Positions 15,903 to 22,564 of a DNA stretch of 24,994 nt are shown piece by piece (positions within the stretch are counted from its first letter, which is position 1; each line of letters opens with the position of its first letter). This stretch comes from an uncultured bacterium. Lineage in GTDB: Bacteria; Actinomycetota; Coriobacteriia; Coriobacteriales; Coriobacteriaceae. The stretch lies in NCBI GenBank assembly GCA_905215725.1, contig CAJMRD010000027.1, positions 1 to 24,994 on the forward strand, given 5' to 3'. The notes beneath the pieces are model-generated. The model ran no database searches, was not told where the DNA came from, and was given only the letters and a program-made list of their open reading frames with translations. The position numbers and the translations under genes are program-made.

Positions 15903-15965
15903 TTAGTTAGGTAGTGGGACTGTTTCGTACCTAACTAATTTAGGAGCGCAAGAAATAATTGTCAA
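15903..15965 (-). promoter_or_regulatory. marR-ABC promoter with overlapping dyad operator
   Basis: On the minus strand TTGACA (15965-15960) and TAAATT (15942-15937) are 17 nt apart, a near-consensus housekeeping promoter. A perfect 11-bp inverted repeat, TTAGTTAGGTA (15903-15913) and TACCTAACTAA (15928-15938), overlaps the -10 and the start point. This is the classic layout for MarR autorepression. A related half-site, TAATTAGTT, lies upstream near 15977. Confidence 0.85.
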
Positions 15966-15982
15966 GGTACCAAAGTAATTAG

Positions 15983-16008
15983 TTGCGGCGTTTTCCCAAA
16001 CGCCGCAA
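15983..16008. other. Perfect 11-bp stem-loop between divergent promoters
   Basis: TTGCGGCGTTT, loop TCCC, AAACGCCGCAA. It lies just upstream of the marR promoter and about 140 nt before the kinase start. Neither strand has a T-run after it, so it is not a standard terminator. It may separate the divergent transcription units or bind a regulator. The remaining 16009-16147 leader shows only a weak TACACT -10 candidate at 16092. Confidence 0.6.
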
Positions 16009-16147
16009 CCGGCCGACGCTGCATTTTCGAAACCTTTCGGCAACAATGCGCTCTTCGTGGTGCTGGCGCTCGCCGGCAATCCTCCCTGCGCTACACTTAG
16101 TCGCACTGTGGCGCCGCCGCGCCATGCCCGACCCAAGGGGGACTCTC

Positions 16148-16972
16148 ATGAAGAACACTCAGCTGCTGCTGATCAACGATATGTGCGGCTACGGCAAGGT
16201 CGCGCTTTCCGCCATGCTACCGGTGCTGTCGCATATGGGCTACCGTATTCACAACCTGCCGACGGCCCTCGTGTCCGATACGCTCAACTATCCCAAGTTC
16301 TACATCCACGACACCACCGAGTACGTGCGCCAGAGCCTCGCCATCTGGGAGGAGCTCGGCTTTGAGTTCGACGCCATCTCCACCGGCTTTATCGTGACCG
16401 AGGAAGAGACGCGCATCATTTCGGACTTCTGCCACCGTCGCGCGCAAAAGGGCACGAAGGTGTTCGTCGACCCCATCATGGGCGACAACGGCAAGCTCTA
16501 CGCCGGCGTGCCCGAGTCCACGATTGGCCTCATGCGCAGCCTGCTCGAGTGCGCCGACTATGCGGTGCCAAACTACACCGAGGCGTGCCTGCTCACCGAT
16601 ACGCCCATTGCCGAGCAAATCACGCCCGATGAGGGCCGCACTCTTGTGGATGCCGTGCGTGCCCTGGGCGCCAAGTCGGTGGTCATTACGAGCGCTGTGG
16701 TCGACGGTGCGAATGTCGTCATCGGTTACGACCATGTGGCGGGGGAGTACTTCACGATTCCCTTCGACCTGATCCCGGTCTATTTCCCGGGCACGGGCGA
16801 CACGTTCTCGGCGGTGCTCGTCGGCCGCGTTATGGCAGGTTGGAGTCTGCAGCGCGCGACGTCCGATGCCATGCGCGTGGTGGCCGAGCTTATCGAGCGC
16901 AATGCCGACCAGGAGGACAAGTCCGCCGGCCTTCCCATCGAGGCCTGCCTGGATGTGATTGACCATGAGTAA
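16148..16972 (+). CDS. Pyridoxal/pyridoxamine kinase (PdxK/PdxY type)
   Basis: This 274-aa ribokinase-superfamily enzyme phosphorylates pyridoxal, pyridoxamine or pyridoxine with ATP in the B6 salvage pathway. VDPIMGDNGKLY at 107-118 is typical of pyridoxal kinases. VPNYTEACLLTD lies at 140-151. GTGD at 215-218 supplies the anion hole and catalytic D218. The frame is open back to 15983, but ATG 16148 has AAGGGGG 7 nt upstream and gives the normal MKNTQLLLINDMCGYGKVAL start. It overlaps the next gene by 8 nt (ATGAGTAA) and diverges from the marR operon. Confidence 0.93.
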   Translation: MKNTQLLLINDMCGYGKVALSAMLPVLSHMGYRIHNLPTALVSDTLNYPKFYIHDTTEYVRQSLAIWEELGFEFDAISTGFIVTEEETRIISDFCHRRAQKGTKVFVDPIMGDNGKLYAGVPESTIGLMRSLLECADYAVPNYTEACLLTDTPIAEQITPDEGRTLVDAVRALGAKSVVITSAVVDGANVVIGYDHVAGEYFTIPFDLIPVYFPGTGDTFSAVLVGRVMAGWSLQRATSDAMRVVAELIERNADQEDKSAGLPIEACLDVIDHE

Positions 16973-17294
16973 TGCTGGCGAGGGTGGCGCCAAGCCTGCG
17001 GGCGGGGGCAAGCCGCTCGGCGCTCCGCGCGGCAAGCGTCCGCGTATCCGCGTGAGCTGCGTGGACCAGCTGGGTGCGTGCCGCTGCCACCATGGCCACA
17101 AGCCGGGCGACGTCTTCGACTTCGACCGCGACCGCGGCAAGATGTGTGCCATGGCCTGCCATGTGGGCTTTCCCTATATCGATATCCTGCGTTACGGCGG
17201 CACCGTGCCCGGCAACGAGCCCGGCACGGCAAAGTTCTGCTGTCCCGAGGTCGATACGCTGAACGTCTGGCTTGCCGAGATCGTCGACGAGTAG
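16965..17294 (+). CDS. Small Cys-rich protein, TIGR04076-like
   Basis: This 109-aa protein has a Gly/Lys/Pro-rich N-terminus (1-27) and a compact domain with cysteines at 32, 39, 41, 61, 65, 92 and 93. The pattern (C, then HKPGDVFDF, C-x3-C, ILRYGG, CCPEVDTLNVW) matches my recollection of the TIGR04076 family, small Cys-containing proteins of unknown role. The ~25-residue N-terminal extension is longer than usual. Start ATG 16965 overlaps the kinase stop codon, and no separate RBS is evident, so it is probably translated by coupling. The link to B6 metabolism is suggested only by the operon. Metal binding is an inference. Confidence 0.75.
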   Translation: MSNAGEGGAKPAGGGKPLGAPRGKRPRIRVSCVDQLGACRCHHGHKPGDVFDFDRDRGKMCAMACHVGFPYIDILRYGGTVPGNEPGTAKFCCPEVDTLNVWLAEIVDE

Positions 17295-17302
17295 TCGAGC
17301 GC

Positions 17303-17335
17303 AATGTGACAAAGGGACAGTTCTTTTGTCACATT
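17303..17335. repeat. Intergenic palindromic repeat, GACAAAGG family, copy B
   Basis: AATGTGACAAAGGGA and TTCTTTTGTCACATT flank a CAG centre, with an imperfect inner stem. It lies 8 nt after the Cys-rich protein stop, upstream of the first DUF4143-type ATPase. Confidence 0.75.
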
Positions 17336-17371
17336 CGCCGGTGGTGCCCCTTCTATTATGCTTGTAATCTC

Positions 17372-17459
17372 AAATCTCTGCATTTCATCCGATTTTAGGT
17401 TCTAAAAATCCTGCATTTCATCGATAATCAAGCGTATAAAACTTTGCATTTAATTTGAT
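17372..17459 (+). promoter_or_regulatory. Three 33-bp-phased TGCATTT repeats upstream of ATPase 1
   Basis: TGCATTT occurs at 17379, 17412 and 17445, exactly 33 bp apart. The first two copies extend to CTGCATTTCATC and are preceded by AAATC; the third reads TTTGCATTTAATT. The array ends about 20 nt before the GTG start. TATAAA at 17435-17440, between copies 2 and 3, could be a -10 element, so a protein bound here would control the promoter. The spacing equals about three helical turns, placing the copies on one face of the DNA. Confidence 0.6.
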
Positions 17460-17478
17460 GACACTGAGGGGAGAGCCT

Positions 17479-18840
17479 GTGCTGCGCAGGAAAATAACGG
17501 TAGAGCTGGAGCGTTGGCTGAAGTCTGCCGAGCAAAAGGCCTTATTCATTACGGGTTCTCGCCAGATTGGCAAAAGCTATTCGATTCGCGCATTTGGCAA
17601 AGCCAACCATGCAACCTACATCGAGCTTAACCTCATGGAAAATCGCCAGGCAAAAGATGCTCTTCTCGAGGCGCGGGATGCCGATGATTTCATCAGCAGG
17701 GTGACGCTTCTTTCGGGAAAGTCGATTGCACCAGGCAAAACGCTCGTGTTTATCGATGAGGTCCAAGAGGCCCCCGACATCATGACGATGGCAAAGTTCC
17801 TTGTTGAGGACGGGAGGTGCCGCTGGGCGTTTTCGGGGTCAATGCTCGGGACCCAGTTCAAGGGCGTCAGGTCCTATCCCGTGGGGTATGTCCACGAGCT
17901 TAGGATGTTCCCGCTCGATTTTGAGGAGTTTTGCTGGGCAACCGGAGTGAGCGAGGGAGCTCGCCAAACGATACGCGACGCGTGTATCAGCGAGAGGCCC
18001 ATTCCTGATTACATTCATGACGCGATGATGGCAAACTTCAGGACCTATACCGTTGTCGGCGGAATGCCGGAGGTCGTGCAGCGTTTCCTTGACACGCGGG
18101 GCGACCTTGCCTCTGTTCGTCAGCTACAGTCAGAGCTCAACGAACAGTACCGGCGGGATATCTCCAAGTATGCAAGCGGGCGAGCCCTGCAGGTGCAGAG
18201 CATCTACGATCAGCTCCCCATTATGCTTGAGGGCGAAAACAAGCGTTTCGTGCTCAATTCCATTGACCCCAAGGCGCATTATGAGAAGTACCAGCGAGAT
18301 TTTGTCTGGCTTGTCGATGCCGGCGTTGCTCTCAAAGCCGATATCGTAACCGAGCCAAAGTCGCCCCTGCTCAAGACGGCACGGCCATCGCAGTTCAAGC
18401 TATACCAATCGGATACGGGCATGTTGATGGCGCGCTACCCCGTTGGAGTCGCCCAAGCGGCGTATCTTGATAGCAAGGAGCCCAATCTGGGCGGCATTTA
18501 CGAAAACGTGGTGGCCCAGCAGCTGGCTGCCCAAAATCGCCAGCTTTACTACTATCAGACAAAAAAGCGCGGTGAAGTGGACTTTGTGGTCGACGGACCG
18601 GATGGGACGGCTGTTCCGATCGAGGTTAAATCGGGCTCCTATTACCACGCGCACGCTGCGCTCGGTCATGTGCTTGATACGGCTGAATATGGCGTAAGGC
18701 TCGGGATTGTTTTCTCGAGAGGCAACGTTGAGCGCAACGGAGCGGTTCTCTATTTGCCGCTATATGCGACCTGGGTCCTTTCGGATGTTCTGGGCGACTC
18801 CTGTGCCGAGGGGATAAAGCTGGAGGTCAAGCCGGTCTAG
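17479..18840 (+). CDS. AAA_14/DUF4143-type ATPase (ATPase 1)
   Basis: This 453-aa protein has a P-loop ATPase domain with Walker A GSRQIGKS at 26-33 and Walker B LVFIDE at 89-94. A sensor-type FSGSMLG follows, then the family's PLDFEEFCWA segment and a mid-region YTVVGGMPEVVQRF. The C-terminal DUF4143-like domain carries D368, E382 and K384 in GEVDFV and PIEVKSG, a PD-(D/E)XK nuclease-like signature. The family is common in gut bacteria and its role is unknown. ATG 17458 has no RBS; GTG 17479 has GGGGAGAG close upstream and gives the typical MLRRKITVELERW start. It is flanked by copies of one palindromic repeat and preceded by a 33-bp-period repeat array. Confidence 0.85.
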   Translation: MLRRKITVELERWLKSAEQKALFITGSRQIGKSYSIRAFGKANHATYIELNLMENRQAKDALLEARDADDFISRVTLLSGKSIAPGKTLVFIDEVQEAPDIMTMAKFLVEDGRCRWAFSGSMLGTQFKGVRSYPVGYVHELRMFPLDFEEFCWATGVSEGARQTIRDACISERPIPDYIHDAMMANFRTYTVVGGMPEVVQRFLDTRGDLASVRQLQSELNEQYRRDISKYASGRALQVQSIYDQLPIMLEGENKRFVLNSIDPKAHYEKYQRDFVWLVDAGVALKADIVTEPKSPLLKTARPSQFKLYQSDTGMLMARYPVGVAQAAYLDSKEPNLGGIYENVVAQQLAAQNRQLYYYQTKKRGEVDFVVDGPDGTAVPIEVKSGSYYHAHAALGHVLDTAEYGVRLGIVFSRGNVERNGAVLYLPLYATWVLSDVLGDSCAEGIKLEVKPV

Positions 18841-18861
18841 GGACAGTCCCTTTGTCACATT
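18841..18861. repeat. Partial GACAAAGG-family repeat, copy C
   Basis: GGACAGTCCCTTTGTCACAT, plus a final T, is only the right half of the palindrome seen at 17303 and 22361. It begins immediately after the ATPase 1 stop codon, so with copy B the repeat brackets this gene. Confidence 0.65.
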
Positions 18862-18864
18862 CAT

Positions 18865-18960
18865 GAGTGTGGATTTTCTCCCACCGAGATAACGAGCGTG
18901 GATTTTCTCCCGTTTAGAGCGCCGTTTCGCGCTCAAAGTGGGAGATTGTCCACGCTCGTT
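18865..18960. repeat. Direct and inverted repeat cluster, GAGCGTGGA-N4-CTCCC
   Basis: GAGTGTGGATTTTCTCCC (18865) is repeated directly as GAGCGTGGATTTTCTCCC (18894). It recurs inverted at 18940-18960 with three mismatches. An inner stem GAGCGC-N6-GCGCTC (18917-18934) makes one long hairpin ending in GTTTT on the plus strand. It may end ATPase 1 transcription and also lies downstream of the convergent phosphatase gene. Confidence 0.65.
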
Positions 18961-19003
18961 TTATGCCGATGTCGTGGCCCGTGTGCCCGCGCCGCCCGAG
19001 CGC

Positions 19004-19450
19004 CTACAGCTGCTCGAGCATAGCGGTGCAACCGGCGAGTACATCGCGGTAGGTGGCGTCGAAATTGCCGGTGTACCAGGGGTCGGCCACGTCGCCAGGG
19101 CGATCGGTCCAATCGAGCAGGCGCGAGATCTTGCCATCGGGGTCCTTCCCAAAAATTCGGTACAGGCCGCGGGCGTTCTCGTCGTCCATATAGACAATGT
19201 GGTCCCAGTCGCCATACTCCGCGCGACGCACCTGACGTGCACGATGTGCGACGACGGGAATCCCGACCTCGCGCAGCTTGGCAACGGTACCGTGGTGTGG
19301 CGGGTTGCCGATCTCCTCGGTCGAGGTCGCAGCGGAGTCAATGACAAACTCGCCCGCGCGCCCGGCGCGCCGCACCAGCTCGGTAAACACGGACTCAGCC
19401 ATCGTCGAGCGACAGATATTTCCATAGCAGATAAAAAGAATGCGTTGCAT
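19004..19450 (-). CDS. Low-molecular-weight protein tyrosine phosphatase
   Basis: This 148-aa cytoplasmic enzyme dephosphorylates phosphotyrosine proteins. The P-loop C8-x5-R14-S15 lies in ICYGNICRSTMAE. The general-acid motif is DPWY at 123-126. HRARQV and the full length are typical of the family. ATG 19450 follows GAAAGGAAG at 8 nt. No tyrosine kinase or capsule gene is nearby, so its targets are unknown. It lies 33 nt downstream of the same-strand ATPase 2 gene and could be cotranscribed with it. Confidence 0.93.
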   Translation of the reverse strand: MQRILFICYGNICRSTMAESVFTELVRRAGRAGEFVIDSAATSTEEIGNPPHHGTVAKLREVGIPVVAHRARQVRRAEYGDWDHIVYMDDENARGLYRIFGKDPDGKISRLLDWTDRPGDVADPWYTGNFDATYRDVLAGCTAMLEQL

Positions 19451-19483
19451 GAGCGGCTTCCTTTCTAGGCGGTCGCGCAGGGC

Positions 19484-20854
19484 TTACAGACTGCTCTTGA
19501 GGCAGTTTGCTCCAATAAAGCCCGCTGCGTACAAGGGGAGGTGGCGCAGCTCGCGCCCGTCATCGGTTTCGCTGCGGGAAAAATTGTTCTCGGACAAAAT
19601 GTAGGCATATGGCGATCGGGCTTTGTCCATAAACGACCCGAGGGTTCTCGCGCGCACGTTACGTGCGGACTTTACTTCGACGGGCACAATTTCCATACGG
19701 TCGGTCTGAAGTAAAAAATCGAGCTCGCCGGTCGTCTTCCAAGACGACGGCGGCACCCAGTAATACGTCTGCAAGCTATTGCCCGAAAATGCTTGCATGA
19801 CCGAGTTTTCCGCCAGGGCGCCTCGGAAGTCGGAAGATAGCGCTATGGCGGAATCCTCTTTGAGGTCGAGCCAGAGCCGCGGGTTGATGCCGAGTTTGTA
19901 GAACATGAGGCCGGTATCGAGAAGATAGACCTTAAAGAAACTTCCATCTTCGTCGTCGAAGGGAACGAGGGGAGGCTCGATGCCTTCGGTCAGGTTGTTG
20001 ACCGATATGATGCCGGCGCCTTCGAGCCAGTCGAGCGGCTCGATAAGCTTGGCGCGACGGCCTCCGCGTTCGACCTCGGAGTACTTGAATTTTTTTGTGG
20101 ACGATCTCAGCAGCTGGGACGGAATGGAGCGCCAGACCTTGCGCGCCGCCACGCCGCTGATCCCGTTTTCGGGGTCGGTCATATCGGCGGTATAGGTCTC
20201 GTCGATTTCGCGCTGCTCGACGCGCGCATCCTCGATGGATAACGTCTTGCGATATGCGTTGACGGCGGCGGGCATGCCGCCCACGATCTGGTATCGATGA
20301 AACAGGCTGAGCGCGGCTTGGTGCGCGGCGTAGGTCTCGAGCGTGCCGGCGTGGGTACGAATGGCATTGGCCATCTGCTCCTCGTCGAGCGCCCAGAGAA
20401 ACTCCTCGAACGACATAGGATGCATGGTCTCTTGACGAACGCCGCTGGGAAAAGGCAACTTGCGCTTGCGCGTGGCGACGCCGAGCTGACTGCCGGTCGC
20501 GCATATGCGCCAGCCCGAACCCGAAAAAAAGCGAAGCGAGTTGAGCGCCCGTTCGCAGAGCTGCACCTCGTCAAACAGGATGAAGGCGGTTTCTTTGCGA
20601 ATGGGGGTGCGTTTATAGTCTGAGATTCGCGCCACGATGGCGTCAACGTCGTCGGTGGGACAGCCGAACAGCGGAGCGATCAGCTCAAGATCGGTCTGAA
20701 AGTCGAGTTTGACAAACGCATCGCCGGCGATTCGTCTGCCGATTTCCTCGGCAACGTACGTTTTGCCTACGCGTCGCGCACCACGGATGAGGAGGGGGCG
20801 CGACGCGTCCTTTGTCGCCCATGATTCGATAACGGATTCGATTGATCTGCGCAT
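19484..20854 (-). CDS. AAA_14/DUF4143-type ATPase (ATPase 2)
   Basis: This 456-aa protein has the same architecture as ATPase 1 but only modest identity. Walker A is GARRVGKT at 25-32 and Walker B is FILFDE at 91-96. SMSFEEFLWAL-type and QIVGGMPAAVNAY segments follow. The C-terminal PD-(D/E)XK-like motif has D379, E393 and K395 in GELDFL and VPVEVK. ATG 20854 follows AAAGG at about 9 nt. A set of three TGTA-N7-TACA dyads at a 33-bp period lies 22-110 nt upstream. The two paralogues are on opposite strands and surround the tyrosine phosphatase. Possible roles are defence, mobile-element or regulatory functions, none of which the sequence proves. Confidence 0.87.
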   Translation of the reverse strand: MRRSIESVIESWATKDASRPLLIRGARRVGKTYVAEEIGRRIAGDAFVKLDFQTDLELIAPLFGCPTDDVDAIVARISDYKRTPIRKETAFILFDEVQLCERALNSLRFFSGSGWRICATGSQLGVATRKRKLPFPSGVRQETMHPMSFEEFLWALDEEQMANAIRTHAGTLETYAAHQAALSLFHRYQIVGGMPAAVNAYRKTLSIEDARVEQREIDETYTADMTDPENGISGVAARKVWRSIPSQLLRSSTKKFKYSEVERGGRRAKLIEPLDWLEGAGIISVNNLTEGIEPPLVPFDDEDGSFFKVYLLDTGLMFYKLGINPRLWLDLKEDSAIALSSDFRGALAENSVMQAFSGNSLQTYYWVPPSSWKTTGELDFLLQTDRMEIVPVEVKSARNVRARTLGSFMDKARSPYAYILSENNFSRSETDDGRELRHLPLYAAGFIGANCLKSSL

Positions 20855-20867
20855 GGGGCCGCCTTTC

Positions 20868-20964
20868 CAATTTCGTGTACTTCAGATACATAGTTTAGTA
20901 CGATTTAATGTACTTGGAATACACGAAATAGTAAAAAAGTGTGTATCTGAAGTACACGAAATTG
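20868..20964 (-). promoter_or_regulatory. Triple TGTA-N7-TACA operator upstream of ATPase 2
   Basis: Three dyads lie at 20876-20890 (TGTACTTCAGATACA), 20909-20923 (TGTACTTGGAATACA) and 20942-20956 (TGTATCTGAAGTACA). Their centres at 20883, 20916 and 20949 are exactly 33 bp apart. Copies 1 and 3 extend to a perfect 23-bp inverted repeat (20868-20890 and 20942-20964); copies 2 and 3 share a downstream CGAAAT in the same orientation. No confident -10/-35 pair was picked, but the sites cover the expected promoter region. No regulator gene is adjacent. The following stretch to 21067 shows nothing else. Confidence 0.8.
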
Positions 20965-21067
20965 CACTGCTGGAGCTTGCAGGCGGATAAACACTACTCG
21001 CATGGGACGGTTTTCACCGGTTGCTCGCCACCTTGGGCTATGTTCGCCCCTATGCCTGCATCCGGGG

Positions 21068-22303
21068 CTATGCTGATTGACGACGGCGCTCCCAGCGAGC
21101 CAACTTAATCGTCACCAGCGTAAGCACCCAGGCCACAAGCGAGAACGCGGCACCCACTGCGCCTACATATGCAATGCCAACGCTGCTTACCACGGCGCCG
21201 CCCACTGCGGTGCCAAACGAGATGCCGACGTTAAACGCCATGGGCTCAACCGAACTTGCGAGTACCATCGACTTGGGATGGCGGCTGCGTGCCACGTCCA
21301 TAAAGTGCGTGATGCACGACACCGAGAACAGGTACATGAGCAGCGCCAGGCTAAAGACAAAGACCAGCGCGAGCGGCATGGTGCCGCCCACAGCAAACAG
21401 TCCGAGTAACGCTGCAGCCTGCAGCACAAACGTCACGAGTAGCGCCTTCATGCCAAAGCGCGCATCGATCCATCCGCCCAGGATGTTCGAGATCAGGCAG
21501 AACACGCCGTAGGCCATGAGCGTGGTACTGGCTTCGACCGTGCCCATGCCCAGCACCTGCTCAAGATAAGGCGTCACGTAGCCATAGAAAACGTAGACCG
21601 ACCCCACGCCAAACAAAAAGATAAGCATGCCGGTGATGATGCTCGGCTCGCGTAGCAGACCCGCCTGCTCGCGAAAAGTGGCGGGCTCGTCGGTTTGCCC
21701 AGCGCGCGGCATAAACGCCACGAGCGCTCCGCAGATCAGAACGGCAAAGGCCAGCGTGCCGTACATGGCCACGTGCCAATCGAGCGTGTCGGCCACAAAC
21801 TTGCCGATCGAAGTGACAAAGACCATTGCCACGGAAAACGCACCATATACCACCGAGATGGCAAGCGAAGTTTGCTGCGGAGACAGAAGCTCGGGGATGT
21901 ACGTCACGCCCACGGCGAGCAGCGCACCCGAGACGGAGCCCAGGACAATACGCGAGATAAACAGCACTTGAAAGTTGGGCGCCAGCGCCATAACCAAATT
22001 GCCGAGCACAAAGACGATGCTGTAGCACACGAGCAGCTGGTAGCGGCGAAAACGCCCCGTGCTGAGCGCAAGCACTGGCGTCGCGATGGCGTAGACAAGC
22101 GCAAACACGCTAATAAGTTGGCCTGCGGTGGCAAGCGATACGCCGAGTTCCGTTGCCAAGTCGCTTTCGATGCCGATGACCACGAACTCGGAGCAGCCGA
22201 GCGAGAATCCCAACAGCACGAGCAGCGCCAGGCAGAGCTTGGTGCGCGCAGGGGAGAGCGCGGCGGCGGTTGACTTACTTTTAGGCGTGGTTGCGGCGGT
22301 CAA
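21068..22303 (-). CDS. MFS transporter, DHA1 (AraJ-like) exporter
   Basis: This ~411-aa protein has about 12 TM segments. FSLGCSEFVVIGIESDLATELGVS in TM1 and its loop and ALSTGRFRRYQLL after TM2 are typical of AraJ/YdhP-like DHA1 exporters. These efflux sugars, drugs or metabolites; the substrate is unknown. The frame is open far upstream, but TTG 22303 (TAATTPKSK start) has GGAG 8 nt before it. GTG 22312 is the alternative, with no room for an RBS. Two palindromic repeats lie upstream. It is the only gene between ATPase 2 and the acidic membrane protein. Confidence 0.85.
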   Translation of the reverse strand: MTAATTPKSKSTAAALSPARTKLCLALLVLLGFSLGCSEFVVIGIESDLATELGVSLATAGQLISVFALVYAIATPVLALSTGRFRRYQLLVCYSIVFVLGNLVMALAPNFQVLFISRIVLGSVSGALLAVGVTYIPELLSPQQTSLAISVVYGAFSVAMVFVTSIGKFVADTLDWHVAMYGTLAFAVLICGALVAFMPRAGQTDEPATFREQAGLLREPSIITGMLIFLFGVGSVYVFYGYVTPYLEQVLGMGTVEASTTLMAYGVFCLISNILGGWIDARFGMKALLVTFVLQAAALLGLFAVGGTMPLALVFVFSLALLMYLFSVSCITHFMDVARSRHPKSMVLASSVEPMAFNVGISFGTAVGGAVVSSVGIAYVGAVGAAFSLVAWVLTLVTIKLARWERRRQSA

Positions 22304-22360
22304 GGTTGTCACTCCAATGTCGCATGAATAAGCGAGATTCAATCCCTGCAACTCTAGCAG

Positions 22361-22393
22361 AATGTGACAAAGGGACAGTCTCTTTGTCACATT
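22361..22393. repeat. Intergenic palindromic repeat, GACAAAGG family, copy D
   Basis: AATGTGACAAAGGGACAG continues into TCTCTTTGTCACATT, giving a 33-nt palindrome with a 13-14-bp stem. It lies upstream of the MFS exporter, next to the repeat at 22414. Confidence 0.8.
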
Positions 22394-22413
22394 GCGCTGC
22401 CGGCCGGTCGCCC

Positions 22414-22478
22414 AAACCGTCACAACATTCGGCGAAAATCTCGAAATCGAGGAAAAGCGTCGAATGTTGTGACGGTTT
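22414..22478. repeat. Inverted repeat with 18-bp perfect arms
   Basis: AAACCGTCACAACATTCG (22414-22431) and its complement (22461-22478) flank a 29-nt centre, itself partly palindromic (CTCG-AAAT-CGAG, 22440-22451). No ORF is present. It lies in the 250-bp gap shared by the MFS exporter and the acidic membrane protein; the rest of that gap shows no clear promoter. Confidence 0.75.
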
Positions 22479-22564
22479 TCGTGTCCGGCGCGGGTGAGCT
22501 TCGGTGCCGTCTGGGGGTATAAGACTAGCGAGTGTTTATTTGCGAGGCCTAAGGGGCGCCCCGT

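Noticed and set aside
17372..17459. CRISPR-like or degenerate array upstream of ATPase 1
   Set aside because: Only about 7-12 bp per unit are conserved and the array overlaps promoter-like sequence, so operator sites are more likely.
19004..20854. A toxin-antitoxin or complete defence operon formed by ATPase 2 and the tyrosine phosphatase
   Set aside because: No known paired system of this type is recognised, and adjacency alone is not evidence.
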